64,000 nt of DNA from Sciurus carolinensis (lineage: Eukaryota > Chordata > Mammalia > Rodentia > Sciuridae): contig NC_062214.1 in the NCBI RefSeq assembly GCF_902686445.1, positions 51,371,177 through 51,435,176 on the forward strand. The letters run 5' to 3'. The notes beneath the pieces were generated by a model. It did no database searches. It saw only the letters and a program-made list of their open reading frames with translations, and had not been told where the DNA came from. Of this stretch, positions 44,626-56,263 are shown one piece after another (the stretch's first letter is position 1; every line of letters starts with the position of its first letter). Position numbers and translations under genes: made by a program.

Positions 44626-45639
44626 CTTATGTCAATTTTTTTTAAATATGACAGGAGACATGCAGGATTTGGCCTTTGGCCTGGGCCTGCAGTTGCTCAT
44701 CTCTATTCAGTGTTGTAAATGCTTTTTCATTTGTTTGTTTGTGATTTAATATGTACTTTTTATGTATGGACCTTTTCAATTTTTGTACAGTTATTGGTAA
44801 ACTTTAGTTTTGCCTTATTTGGAATTTTACTTAGAAAGTCTCTCCCCATTGCAAAGAATATAATTATTCTCTAAATTGTTTAATATATTCAAATGTATTG
44901 AATCATTAGGATTTTTTTGCCTCTGTTCTATTCTCTGTGACATAAATTCCATGTGTAAAATTCTATCCTACAAAAGCAATTATACCTGTGCATAAAGACC
45001 TTCCCACAAGGTTCTTCATCACAAGGAGTGTTATAATAGACATTTTCAGCAATAACTTAGTATCTAATAATTGAGAATTAGAGATATCACCAATAAAAAC
45101 AAATTGTATCAAATATTGAAAATTATTTTAAATTAAGTTTAATATCGACCTGGAACTGTATCCACAATATATTAAGCAAAAAACTCTAAAGCAAATGCAA
45201 TAGTATTTCCAGTATTACCCTTTAAAAACAGTACTGGACTTATTTGGTACTTAACAAGCATCTGTAGAATAAGTAAGTGGTGAATAGATGACAGGCTAGA
45301 GAAAAGATAATACCTTCTTATTTCTGACAATATATCTGCACACTGAAAACGTTAGATTTAAAATGAAGAAAAAAACCACATTTTTTATCTCTAAAGTATA
45401 ATGTGGTTTACAGGAAGGTCAGAGAGTGTTTTTGGTTCCAGTAGCCACATGAAAATGGGACTGTGTTGGAACAAGCACATGCTGGAGCTGATCTTTGCCC
45501 TGCCAGAATGTGATAATCTGAAATTTCCAGATTTGCAAAAAGAAAGGGGAAAATCTCCAATCCAAAAGAGGGTAACAAGAAGAAAAACAAAAAAATGGTG
45601 AGACAAAACAAAATGGTAGAAATGAATGCAAAGGTGCCA
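44626..45639. other. Unassigned DNA
   Basis: Overlapping open frames on both strands at 45391-45734 are chance frames without motifs. Confidence 0.4.
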
Positions 45640-45850
45640 GTAATTACACTAAACTCACCCATAAAATAAAAAAGGTTGTTAACCTTGGTAAAAGAAATCA
45701 CTTCCAACAACTTCGCAGTCTGTAAAAGATACATCTAAATCACAACAGGTTGAAAGTCAAGGACAAAAATATATATACCATGTAAATACTCAATAAAACC
45801 AAACTGATGTAATTATATTAATATCAGACAAAACAGTTGTCAAATCAAAA
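45640..45850 (+). mobile_element. Old L1 ORF2 endonuclease-region fragment, plus strand
   Basis: The run tgtaaaagatacatctaaat (45720), cacaacaggttgaaagtcaagg (45738), aaatatatataccatg (45767) and attatattaatatcagacaa (45810) follows the L1 ORF2 stretch downstream of the endonuclease QETHL motif (with Q/E changed). Short and broken. Confidence 0.6.
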
Positions 45851-46074
45851 ACCTTATAATTACAGATTGGGTCCCTGCGTAGTGGTAAATAAGGTTCAAG
45901 TGGAAATGGAGTATAGACTCCCATTTTATCTGTGAGTGGAACAAGGCAGTGTAGCCACCATCTGTCCCACTGCCTCTGAGTCAGAATCTTTTCCTCAGAT
46001 TGGGGGAGTCCTGGGAGAAGCCTGAGGAGACCTGGAGAATACAGCTCCATCTGGAGGTAAAGTAGTTAATGCAG
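45851..46074. other. Unassigned DNA
   Basis: Nothing recognised. Confidence 0.4.
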
Positions 46075-46170
46075 GATTGAAAAAATTCAGAAGCAGGAAT
46101 CTGAAAGTCTAGATTCACATCCTCAAGTAAGACCCTTAACTTCTCTGAACACCTGTTTTCAGGTTGCAGA
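46075..46170 (+). repeat. MIR SINE fragment
   Basis: gtctagattcacatcctcaa, gtaagacccttaacttctctgaac and a cacctgttttcaggttgcag block follow the MIR core. Confidence 0.5.
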
Positions 46171-46193
46171 AAGAAAAGATCGTTTTCTTCCCC

Positions 46194-46617
46194 ATATTAG
46201 TTCACTTTGCATTACTGTAATGAAATTCCTGAGTCCAGGTTGCTCTATAAAGAAAACAGGTTTACTTAGCTCAGTTATGAAGAACAAAGGTCTGTATTAT
46301 GTGATGGCCTTCTTGCTGACAGAGTCTCCCGGTGACACAGGGTCTTATGACAAGAGACAGGGAGTGTGTTTGTGTATGTATTTTCCCTGGTCTCTCTCCT
46401 AATAAAGCCAGCAGTATGCAATCAGGGTGGGTGCCCACCCACAGCTCCAAGAGGGGATACATTACACCCTGATGATCTTATCTAACCCTCATCTCCTCCC
46501 AAATTCCCCACCTCTAAGCATCCTACTCAGATTAAGTTTCCACACCTCTTAATACTTCGCAATGGGGATTGAATTTCAATACCCTTGAACCATTGGGGGA
46601 CACATTCAGACAGAACC
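46194..46617 (-). mobile_element. MaLR-type solo LTR, minus strand
   Basis: Plus-strand reading atattagttcactttgcattactgtaatgaaat... and the end block accattgggggacacattcag (46588) are the reverse complement of the two ends of an MaLR LTR (THE1/MST/MT-like). Middle: ataaagaaaacaggtttac, cctcccaaattccccacctc. Subfamily differs from the LTRs at 21866, 22506 and 38687. TSD not clear. Confidence 0.65.
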
Positions 46618-46734
46618 TGACTATAGTACATGGCAAAGACCTCCCAGGACCCCTGTGGGTATCAGGAGGCACAGAGCTGGGTGCAACCAGGAGGAAATGG
46701 GCTCAGAGAGGCCTGGCTGGAATCTCAGGCATCC

Positions 46735-46860
46735 CACACATTGATTATCTGACTTTGGCCAGTTTCTAATGTAAACATTGATTCTGTGCCCTGTAAAATG
46801 GGGTTAATTCCAGTACCTTGGTGGTTGGTGGTGAGACTTGAGATAACCTTTATTAAAAAA
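46735..46860 (+). repeat. MIR SINE fragment
   Basis: ctgactttggccagtttc, a ctgtgccctgtaaaatgggg core and ggtggtgagacttgagataa tail. Confidence 0.55.
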
Positions 46861-47602
46861 TGATTGTCTCATTGAAAATAAAACACAAAAAGGGGTTATA
46901 TCATTAATATGTGAAAGTACTTTGCAAGCAGTAACATGCTTATCAAACCAGAGGAAACAACAATTGCTTGATTAATAATAACAATGATTATCACCTCTAA
47001 CCCTGTTGCCCAGGTTTCCTATGGGTACAGAGGAATACTGTTCATAGAACTACTGAATCAAAATTAATTGAATCTAGACTCTTCATGTCCTACATTTATT
47101 TATTGAGTAAATTTTTAATAACAGAGGGAAAGCCTGGGTTTGATTAGTTGTGGGTAGGAAGAGAAGAGTGAGAACAGGATCAAGGTGCAAGTGAGATTAG
47201 GGGGTGAAGATTAGCTGTGCTGTGAAGCTTCAAGCTTGTGATCTAAATTCTGTGGTTCCAGGGAAGGTAAACTCAGACAAATGTGCAGTTCTTGTGCGGC
47301 TGAAGGCCCAAGAAACCCTCACCATTAGGAAAATGGGAGAGAGACCGAAGGTGATTTGAGGGCAAATTAGCTCTCCACTTCTTTGTGGTTTTCTGTTTTC
47401 CTTTGACCCCTAGCACAGCTAAGCATGGACTGTGCCCAGCTCCATGGATGGCCATGTACCCACAGCTTCAGAAAGAGGAGGAGATAAGGGGGAAAATGTT
47501 TTCCTTCTATTCATTTTTCTTTCAATGTGATGGGAAACAAACAAAAAAGGCAAAAGAAAATACACGAATAAAGTTAGTATTGACTTTCTTTTTTTTTTTT
47601 TT

Positions 47603-47638
<36 letters not shown>

Positions 47639-47994
47639 TCAGATGACAGTAACAGAATCCCTACCCCCAAGTTTAGACATTAAAGAATAGTGGTTTTCAC
47701 AAATTCAATGTTTTCAGTAACATAATTTTTTTTCTTTTTTCTTTCTATAATTTTCTCTTTGGCTTTTGAAAAGATGATAGTACTTTAAAATTAATTGCAG
47801 ATAAGGGACAAAACAATGAACCCACAAATGGAATTCACACCTAATAAATTTATCAAAAGTGAAACAAACAAAAAAGAACACTCCAAAAGTCTAGTCTAAG
47901 TACAGCAAAACCAAGGTCAGTGGCCTTTTTTAGAGTGATTTTTTTCCCCCCAAGAACTATGTAGTTTTCTCAGAATAACATGTTCATTAATTGT
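46861..47994. other. Unassigned DNA with a long T run
   Basis: A T run of about 47 bp with two interruptions at 47589-47635 could be the poly(A) tail of a minus-strand retrocopy. The sequence to its right (47636-47930) is not one I can name. No other feature. Confidence 0.45.
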
Positions 47995-48160
47995 GACCAG
48001 GGTGGTAAATGAGGTTTCTGGGTCAGCCCTAAATTTGTCATTTAGTGTGTGACTTTTGGACAGTCACTTTTACTATCTGGCCTCAGTTTCCTCAACTTGA
48101 ACAAGGTTGGACAAGAATTCAACATCCCTTGCACCTATGAAGCTGTGAGGTTTGAGATTT
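47995..48160 (+). repeat. MIR SINE fragment
   Basis: A gtgtgacttttggacagtcac block, ctggcctcagtttcctcaac (48078) and tatgaagctgtgaggttt follow MIR order. Confidence 0.65.
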
Positions 48161-49059
48161 TGCAGTGCATTCTTCTAAACCCCCACCAGGGGACAGCATT
48201 TGCATAGCCAAATGCAAACTCCAGAAACAAGCTCAACTGGGTGTGCAAAACTGCCAACAGCACCTCTCACTTCATCTCTGCTAGAGGACAACAATACAAG
48301 CAGGTGGAGACCACAGCCCTGGGTGATATGCTGGGATCTCTGTGTCTATCCGCAGCTCTAAGAGGGAGTAACAACCACCCTATACCAGCCTAAGGTTTTT
48401 GGTCTTTGGTCTGATATCTGTGGTGAGGTATTGTATGTCTTGTTTCATTTACTAATGATTTTTTTTTCCTTTCTTGTCCCTTAAATATGAAGAGAGACAT
48501 CTGTACTGCTTTTCCCTCCAAGTTTGAGGGGTTATTCTCATTGGTAGTTTTCAAAATGATAGCCAAAAGAGTACTAGGGGTAGATACCATGGGACACTTG
48601 GCAAACCTAGCTATGGGGAGCCTTCCTGGACTCAAGGCTGTTAAAGTAGGGGGTTCTAGAATTCCAGGGCACACAGTGGACCAAGTCCAACCCTAACCTC
48701 CAGGGTGGGCCAGGGATCTTGGGATTGTTGAGATTTGTAGAAGTATTTACATGGTGGTAACAAATGGGTAAAAGTTAGAACAGTCTTTGAGATTGAGTTC
48801 ACTGTACCCTCCCCAACCCAAACCTCCCACTTCTTCCCACCAAAAATATCACCAAGGCTGCTGAGAAGCTGTCAGACACCCTCTTTGCTTTGCCTCCCTG
48901 GTAGGGCTGCTGATGACTGAGGCATCCATCAGGACAAGTCGTTGAATATTTATTGGTCCCCTGGAACTAGGAGAGGTTGCTGCAGAGTATGGAGATCCAT
49001 GAGACAGGCTTCTGCCCTCAAGGGATTTTCAGGAAGAGGATAAATCCAGAATACAAAGA
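48161..49059. other. Unassigned, probably single-copy DNA
   Basis: No repeat or gene signature. Open frames of 94 (minus) and 69 (plus) codons at 48390-48696 have no recognisable motifs. Confidence 0.4.
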
Positions 49060-49390
49060 GAGTTATCCCTCAGGATCCATGAGTGATGGGTAGCAGATCC
49101 CTGCAGATAACAAAATCTGTGGATGTTCAAGTTCCTTATATAAAATTGCACACAATATTTGCATAAGACTTATGTACATCCTCCCATATACTTTATATTA
49201 TCTCTAAATTTCTTATAATATCTAATTCAGTGTAAATGCTATGTCAGTTGTTATGCTGTATTGTTTAGGGAATAGTGACCAAAAAAGTCTGTGTGTGTTC
49301 CATACTGATGCAAGCTTCTGTTCTGAATAGTTTCAATATTGCAATACTGAATCCACAGATGCAGAGCCCAGAGACACCAAGAGCTGGCTG
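49060..49390 (+). mobile_element. TcMar-Tigger, MER2-like nonautonomous element
   Basis: Follows the MER2 layout: ttatccctcaggatccatg start, caaaatctgtggatgttcaag (49110), ccttatataaaattgcacac (49132), acttatgtacatcctcccat (49168), tataatatctaattcagtgtaaatgct (in part, 49214), gtatt gtttagggaatagtgac (49258) and an end block ccacagatgcagagcccagag / gagctggctg that is the inverted partner of the start. About 330 bp, no transposase; TA target sites no longer clear. Confidence 0.8.
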
Positions 49391-49849
49391 CATGGTTAAA
49401 AAAAAAGAGTACTTTGGGAATTTCAAGACAGAATGATCAAGGACTGGGGGAAAGGACCAGTGATGGTGGAGGAAACATCCCATGGGCATTCCCTGACTGG
49501 GTGGCCTGAAAGAGAGGAGAAGATTTTGGTGGAGCTGAAGACAGAGCAGTGACAGGTGACAGGAAAAGAAGAACTAAACACACTGGGCATAGGATGAGTG
49601 GGGCATATTTGGTAAAAGAAATGAATAGCCACTGGCAGATGGCAAGGCAAGGAAAGAGAAGCTCCCAGGCCACGAAGCAATGTCAGGACCATCCACAGCT
49701 TTACTTGGCTCACCATTGCCTGGGTTTACAGTGAAAGCATATGGCAGACTTGAATTCTCCTGTGCTCCTTGTGAACATGTAAGTCATGGCAGACTTCCTT
49801 CTGGTTAGTTTGACACTATGCACCGAAATAAAGAATATATATATGTACA
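49391..49849. other. Unassigned DNA
   Basis: Minus-strand open frames of 74-97 codons over 49423-49716 lack recognisable motifs and overlap each other in different frames. Confidence 0.4.
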
Positions 49850-50260
49850 CCTGTCAGCTAACGCTCCTGCTTCAAGGAATTTCTGCTAAACAGATAAGCA
49901 CACAAATATGGGAAGACTATATGAGAAGCCAGTCTTCATAGACTTATTCTTAATAGTCAAGAATTAGAAACAATCTACTTGCCTTTCAAAACAGAACTCA
50001 AATAAATATTCAGCTATAGGAACCATTTAATAAAAACATAAAAATTATCCTGCAGTAAGAAGTCACATTTGTTGCAATGGGCAACTTACAGAACAGCAAT
50101 AGATATGGTCTATGTGCATGTGTGAATGAGATGTGTTCCCCAGGGAGAGTTGTCTGAAAGGATGCTCACCAAAATAGATGTGTGTGATGTTCTAAAATGA
50201 CACAAGTATAGCATGCATGATTTTATGTATTATCCTAATCCTTGACAATGAATGTGTCAT
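49850..50260 (+). mobile_element. Old L1M 3' fragment, plus strand
   Basis: caaggaatttctgctaaac, tcttaatagtcaagaattagaaaca (in part, 49949), a tgcctttcaaaacagaac block, tattcagctataggaacc (50009) and caacttacagaacagcaatag (50083) follow the old-L1 3' UTR order. Confidence 0.5.
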
Positions 50261-50272
50261 CTTTACAGAAAC

Positions 50273-50730
50273 TGTTGGGTAATGTTAGGGTTCTCCAGAG
50301 AATCAATAGGACAATGGGATAATCGGATGTGTGTGGCTATGTGTGTGTGTCTGTGTGGAGAGAGAGAGATTGAGAGAGAGATTTAAGGAACTGGCTCATG
50401 AGAGTGTGAAGGTACAAAGTTAAAATCTGCAAGGTGGGTGGTAGGTTGGAGACCCAGGGGAGAGTCACAGTCCAAGTTCATAGGCAGCCTGCTGGCACAA
50501 TTTCTTCTTGCTTGGGGTGGGAAGAAGGAGGTCAGTCTCTGTTCTTTTAAGGTCTTTCACCGATTGGATGAGCTCTCTCACTACGGAGTATAATCCACTC
50601 TACTCAGATTCTACCAATTTAAATGTTAACTCCACCAAAGACATCGTCACAGAAACATCCAGAATAATGGTTGGCCAAATAACCTGGGCAACATGGCTCA
50701 CTGTAGTTTACACATAAATTAGCCACCACA
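50273..50730 (-). mobile_element. MLT2-like (ERVL) LTR, minus strand
   Basis: The plus strand begins gttagggttctccagagaatc (50284), has a GT/GA-rich stretch (50330-50380), aaggaactggctcatgag (50385), gttggagacccagggg (50444), ttcaccgattggatgagc (50556), ctactcagattctaccaattt (50600), acagaaacatccagaataatgg (50649) and ends cacataaattagccaccaca. This is the reverse complement of an MLT2-type ERVL LTR. No internal region. Confidence 0.75.
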
Positions 50731-52548
50731 GGCAGTGCCCAGGGTATAGGATGCTGGGACTGGCCATGGGTCTCAGGAGTGGAGTGCAGGGGAGGTGGGG
50801 GTACTGGTGACAACTCCAGGCAAGGGTTGTCAGTTTCATTTCACTTGGTTGACTTGAGAAAGTTGGAGTCACATAGTAAATTACTGACTTGAAGAACAAT
50901 CTATGAAGAAAAATAAGGAGATTTTTTTTCCGATGTTAGGCAAAAGTTGAAATTTCATGCATAGTGGTAGACCCAACCAAGAAAATCCTCTTGCTTAAAA
51001 AAAAAAAAAAAAAAAAAAGACCAACAAAAAGCATGTGAGTCTTTTACACATGTGTGCTCTTCTCTTTCAGTGTCTCCAATACAGTGTCTTTGTCTACATA
51101 ACCTCTTAGGTCCTCTTACATTTCCTTACCTGTGACTCATGCGCCTTGATAGAAGCAATAGCTGGTATTGGTTTTAAAGATACAACCTGCAGAAAAGAAG
51201 CCTATACTCAAAATATAATTTTTTGTTTTTTCAGTTTCTTTTACACTTCTCAAGCCATGATGCAGGAAAGTCAGGGTGCCACCTTTGTTTCAGGTGAAAT
51301 TAATTCATTGTAGGTCATTGCAGTCCAGTCTTCTCCTCCTTGGAGAAAAGCTCACTGTTAATCTACTCAGTCACATTCTAATGAGGGGTAAAGAGTTGGG
51401 CCGAGTAGCATTCGTAGCCCTGTATATGGCTCCTGCGGATGCAGGGCCTGGAGGTTTTGGTGCTGTTGGCATTAACTGGGTCATTCATTGTGGCTCCCCA
51501 GGGGCTCCTCTTACTGAGAGCCAAGGTATCAAGCCTCCCTAGCACATAGCCAAAGAGCCCTGTCCTCCTCTCCCCACTGTCCCCAGGGTCCAACCATGTC
51601 TGCTGATGAAAGCAAAGGTCAGGAAAGAACTGTCTGCCAGGCTTAGCCTGGGCAAATCCTTCCTTCCCAACTTCCCATTTGAAGCCAGGCTCCTTTCCCA
51701 CAGGCAATTAGTCTTAATGACAAATGACAGAGGTTCTAAAACTGGGATCCTGAGATTTGCAGAAGCAACAATGATAAATAAACCCAGAAGCTATCAAATC
51801 ATAGCAGCAGGGTTTATTCGTATTAGTATTAGAAGTTGAAAACACAATGTAAGAGCTTGTGCTCCTTTTGGCAGGAGCTTTCTTGTGTAATTACTCCCTC
51901 TTCCTGAACACCCTGGGATTTCCATATGGAGAGTTCAGAAGGAGAAGCAATCTGCAACCTTGGCCTCAGGCTCTCTTTTTATTTCCTTGTGAATTGTTTA
52001 GTCAACTGTCCTTTGGGCAGGGAACTTCTAGTCATCACAGCTTCTAATGAAAATTTCTTTTCAAAAAATCTGAACTCAGCCAATGTGGGTTTGGTCCATT
52101 TGATTTGCTTACCCTGGCCCAGCAGCTGTGTTCTTATAAGGCTTTCCAAGTTCAATGTTGAGCTTGTGTGTGTGCAGAAAGCAGAGAAACTTGTTTGCTC
52201 GACACCACCTGAGGTTAGGAGGCTTACTAAGGGAGGAGAACCTGATTTTGGAGTCACAGGTGCCCCAGGTGTACAGGCTTGTTGACAATCTGCCTTACAA
52301 CTCTGCCTCGATAAGTAGACTGTGGACATTCCCACCCGAATTTACAACCTTCTTTCCCTTCTCTGACTTGTTTTTCTTTGTACATAGTTCCATTTAACAG
52401 TGTTGATGTGCCCCTACTTATCTTGTTCATTATCTTCTCCCAGCCCTCACTATAAAATATTTTCAAAAGAGTAGTAGTTTTAATTTGTTCTGTTCACTGT
52501 TTTTACCCCAGAGATCAGTTCAGTGGCTCTCAAAAGGTATTTGTTGAA
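50731..52548. other. Unassigned, mostly single-copy-looking DNA
   Basis: Includes an A run at 50998-51019. 51270-52400 is less AT-rich and has overlapping open frames on both strands (119 codons plus, 51926-52285; 118 codons minus, 51979-52335). Neither shows a domain or a plausible splice context I can defend. The last 40 bp (tcagtggctctcaaaaggtatttgttgaa) resemble an L2/MIR 3' end. Confidence 0.4.
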
Positions 52549-52766
52549 GTTGGGTGAAGTGGCACACATCTGTTATCCCAGCTACTTAGGAGACTGAGGC
52601 AGGAGGATCACAAGTTTGAAAACAATCTGGGCAATTCAGCAAAATTCTGCATCAAATTAAATTAAATTTATAAAACAAGTTGGGAATGTAGTTTAGTGAT
52701 AGGGTGTTTATATAGCAAGTACAAGTCATTGGGTTAAATCCCCAATATTACAAAGAAAGAAAGATC
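52549..52766 (+). mobile_element. B1-dID SINE, plus strand
   Basis: gttgggtgaagtggcacac start, cagctacttaggagactgag (52579), ggcaggaggatcacaag, then an A/T linker and the ID half gttgggaatgtagtttag (52679), gggttaaatccccaatatt B box and an A/G tail. Rather diverged, so older than the SINE at 56264. Confidence 0.85.
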
Positions 52767-53019
52767 TATCGAATAAGAAATGGATGAACAAATTTCAGCA
52801 CGTTGGTCCTAGGTCTGCTCTTTGGACCTTACATGATAAATCTAATCTAAGTCTAGCTAATCAGAAACAATTCTCTAGTTCTCTGTTATTTATGAGGTGT
52901 TAGAAAGTATAATATTCCATCAACCTGGAAAAGACTAGATTATCAGTCTTTACAAAAAGAGGCATTTATTTAATAAATGGTAGGAAAGCACAGGCAGTGT
53001 TCCCTCACTGCTCTGAGGG
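52767..53019. other. Unassigned DNA
   Basis: Nothing recognised. Confidence 0.4.
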
Positions 53020-53190
53020 CTTACAGATACCAGTCCATTTACTTCTCTAGGGGTACTTTAAGGAAAATAGTATTGTTAGCCCATTTTACAGATCAGTGAG
53101 ACTCAAGAGGTTGAACAGATTGCTAAGAAGCACACAGCTGGTAGGTGGCAGAGAATAGTTCATACCCAGGAAGTGGGACTGGAGAATCTA
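53020..53190 (-). repeat. MIR SINE, minus strand
   Basis: Antisense MIR: ccattttacagatcagtgag (53080), actcaagaggttgaacagatt, cacacagctggtaggtggcag (53131), catacccaggaagtggg. Confidence 0.7.
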
Positions 53191-54132
53191 CTCTTAACAG
53201 CTGTCTTTTCTTGCTGGACCAACGAGTACTTGATGAAGGGTTATGGAAAATATTATTCTTACAAGATAGCCCCTGAAGGAAAGCTGAGAGAGGTGTAGCT
53301 CAGGAGGAGGGAGGGGAAACTAGCCAAGGATTAACCTCCCAGTAAATCCTTTCCTAATAACAATGGGCCCTGAAGGAAATGGGGGGATACTGAATGCTGG
53401 GCCCAGGATTTTGACCTTCTCCCATTGTAAATTAGTCCTAAATGGAGGCACAGCAAATATTGAAACTCTGGGATAAAATGCGTCCCAGAGAAGAAAAACA
53501 ATGGGCAAGATTTGAGTACTCATCCCTTGGGATCTGGACCCCTATCTCCCCAGATAACAATGAGTTTCAACCTTTTTACAACTATCCACCTAAGTTAAAG
53601 TTTCAACCCATACAACTAGTCCCTGACTGTCCAAGCTGCACATCCACAGTTTCCAATGATTAAACCATCCTCATTGTACTCTATAAAAACCAAAATCCCC
53701 TCTGTAACTGATGGCCATTTTCACATCTGGAAAATGAGCCCCAAAAGTGCCTGAGACCACGAGGTCTGCATCTGTCATTTTGCACTTGCCCTTGGTACTC
53801 TAGCTAGTGAAACAGTGTCTGAGCTCACAGAAGATGAGAACTAGGTACAGCAGGAGACTCACCCTTAGGAAGCTCATGCTGTGCTGAAGGAGGCAAGATA
53901 CTGGTTTCTAAGCTGGGCATGCCTTGTGAATAAGTGTAATACCCCCTGTAGGATGTGAGAGCAGTAACTCAGTCCTGTGGCCAGTTCTCCAAATTCCTGG
54001 GACAACCTCCCTAGCATTCATGATTGAGAGCACAGGTATCCCACCTCAAGACCTACCCAGGTCTTTGGGTACAACCCACTCTGCCTCTGAACGTGCTTCT
54101 CAGAGCACTGCAGGGTGGAGAGAAGTGGCAAG
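53191..54132. other. Unassigned DNA, possible LTR remnant
   Basis: 53300-53830 may be an old LTR: a tctataaaaaccaaaatccc motif (53681) resembles the TATA region of ERV LTRs, but I cannot define ends or a TSD. No gene recognised. Confidence 0.3.
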
Positions 54133-54137
54133 GTCAG
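54133..54137. repeat. TSD of MaLR LTR (left)
   Basis: GTCAG, repeated at 54588-54592. Confidence 0.85.
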
Positions 54138-54587
54138 TGCTATGGTTTGGATATGATTTGAGTGTGTCCCTCATGGGTTTACATGTTAAGAGTTTGGTCC
54201 TTAGTGTGGGACCTTTATGAAGTGGAGCTTAGCAGGAAGTGGTTAGGTCATTGGGGGTGTTGTCCTCAGAAAGGATTAACATAGTTCTCATGGGACTCCT
54301 GTTAGGTTTTTTGAGAGGGTTGTTTTGAAAAAGGCAAGAATGACCCCTCCATGGTCTCTCTATGGCTTCCTGTCTTATCATGTGATCTTTCCCTCTTACT
54401 TCATACCATGATGTCATCTGTCATGATGTGATATGACCATGGGGCCTCTCACCAAAGACCAAACCAATGCGCTTGTTCAATCTTGGACATTCCACCTCCC
54501 AAAACTGTAAGCTAAATAAGCCCCTTTTCTCTGTAAGGTATCCAGCCTCAGGTATTTCATTACAGCAACAGAAAATGCACTAATACA
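54138..54587 (+). mobile_element. MaLR solo LTR, plus strand
   Basis: 450 bp, tgctatggtttgg start and gcactaataca end, perfect 5-bp TSD GTCAG. Internal blocks: gagtttggtccttagtgtgg (54190), gtggttaggtcattggggg (54239), ctctctatggcttcctgtc (54356), catgatgtcatctg (54407), a caaaactgtaagctaaataag block (54498) and ggtatttcattacagcaac (54551). No coding sequence. Confidence 0.85.
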
Positions 54588-54592
54588 GTCAG
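54588..54592. repeat. TSD of MaLR LTR (right)
   Basis: GTCAG. Confidence 0.85.
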
Positions 54593-54621
54593 TATATATA
54601 CTAAGTCTTAGTATACATACA

Positions 54622-55654
54622 TTTTTTTCTTCAAAATGTGTCCATTCCTTTGCTTGAGTAAGCTCAGTGAACACTATTATCAGTGTTGTCTGTCCACTGA
54701 GGGTAAGTTGGCCTTTTGGAAGAGGGGAGGGAATAAAGAAAGAATCATAAATTGTTCTTAAAAGCTTCTGCTCCAATGTTTATTCCTGTTCCATTGGGAA
54801 AAACCAAATCACAGGTCAAACCTGATGCCATTGAGGTGGGAAATACAATTCTTCCCCAGGGATGGTCAAATAGGGAAAGACAGTAATTTTTTTTTTTTTT
54901 TTTGTATTTATTCATACTAGCCTGGTGTGACAGGGTCTATATAATCAGAATAGGAAACAGTTGGCTTGACTGAAGCATATGATGAATTGAAAAGAGGCCC
55001 TTTAAGATGTACTAAAAAAGTAGGTTGGGAACAGAACATGGAATGTGGGCTTCACAGGAAGCCATTGGGGGCAGGGGAGGGTTTTTGAGCAGGGGAGTGA
55101 TCCGGTCAGAGCTTTGCTTCTCAAGGGCTGGATTGTCCCTTTAAGAGCACTTTACAGTAGGCATGCTCTGCATACCACAGGGATAATAAAATATAATTAC
55201 TCCCACAAAGAGCAGTTCACTTAAAGAAACTTAAATCAGGATGCTTGGACAGTAGTCTACAAAATGGTGCCAGTCTGGCTGCATGAGAATCACAACAAAC
55301 CTTGGTGGCTGCCTCATCTAAGTATGTTGTTAATGCCACCACTTCTTACCACCCCTGCCCCTGTTCTTCTCATCCCCTACAGCCACCAACATCTTTCCTC
55401 TGGTAAGTGCTCCCACAGCCACTGGCCACTCTTTTCTCACCATGGCTTCTCCTCCCCAAGCAGCAGATTTGCATTTGCTCATGTCACTACCTTGCTCACA
55501 CCATGGGTTGCAAGCATGTGCATAGAACAGCAGGCAGACTTAAAAGGGCTTTTGGAGACAAAGTGAATCTACGTTACAGAAACTCAGATGGTTGCAATTC
55601 AATGTTAGCTATTGCTCCTCCTAATCTTTCTTAGATCTTTTTGGAGTCTGGGGA
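54622..55654. other. Unassigned DNA
   Basis: T run at about 54888-54903. 55264-55634 has plus-strand open frames of 100 and 75 codons in two registers, without recognisable motifs; a C/T-rich decayed LINE is possible. Confidence 0.35.
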
Positions 55655-55669
55655 CTGACTACTCTCATT

Positions 55670-55725
<56 letters not shown>

Positions 55726-55734
55726 ACTCTCATT

Positions 55735-55765
<31 letters not shown>

Positions 55766-55767
55766 AG
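55655..55767. repeat. Tandemly duplicated (CT)n block
   Basis: A 19-bp leader ctgactactctcatttgcg (55655-55673) followed by about 48 bp of CT is repeated 65 bp later (leader 55720-55738, then CT to 55767). The leaders are identical, so the duplication is recent or maintained by slippage. Confidence 0.95.
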
Positions 55768-56248
55768 CCCTCCACGTAACTCTTGTTTATTGGGATACAG
55801 AGAATTTTAGCTATTTTTCTGGTTATCCGAGTGGACTCATCCTCAGGGACTCAAAATCCTTTGGCAGGAAGAACACTGGGGCCCACCGCTGTGCTGCCGC
55901 TACCTTTTCTATTTTCTTTTGAGTTGATATGAGTTTATCTCTTTCTTTGTCTTCGTCTGTCCAGTGGAGTGCTGGAGAGTGCTCAGAAGACCTCCCTTAC
56001 ACTGACTTCCCAACACTGCGTTCAGTGACCTAGCGCGGTACTTCACAATCAGCCACAGAGTATGTGTTTATGCTGTAGAAAATGGCAAAGGGTACTCCAG
56101 GTTTCTCTTCTTAGAGAGTCAGTTGTTAAACATTGACCAGCACGCCACTGTATCTGTATGTCTGTGATTTGTTTGCTTAGTCATATGGAATAATTTCTAG
56201 TAAAATTGAATTGCAATATTGCTTTAAACCTACTTTCTAGGTTCATGC
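55768..56248. other. Unassigned DNA
   Basis: Nothing recognised. Confidence 0.45.
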
Positions 56249-56263
56249 TATTTAATATATTTC
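56249..56263. repeat. TSD of B1-dID SINE (left)
   Basis: tatttaatatatttc, repeated exactly at 56469-56483. Confidence 0.95.
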
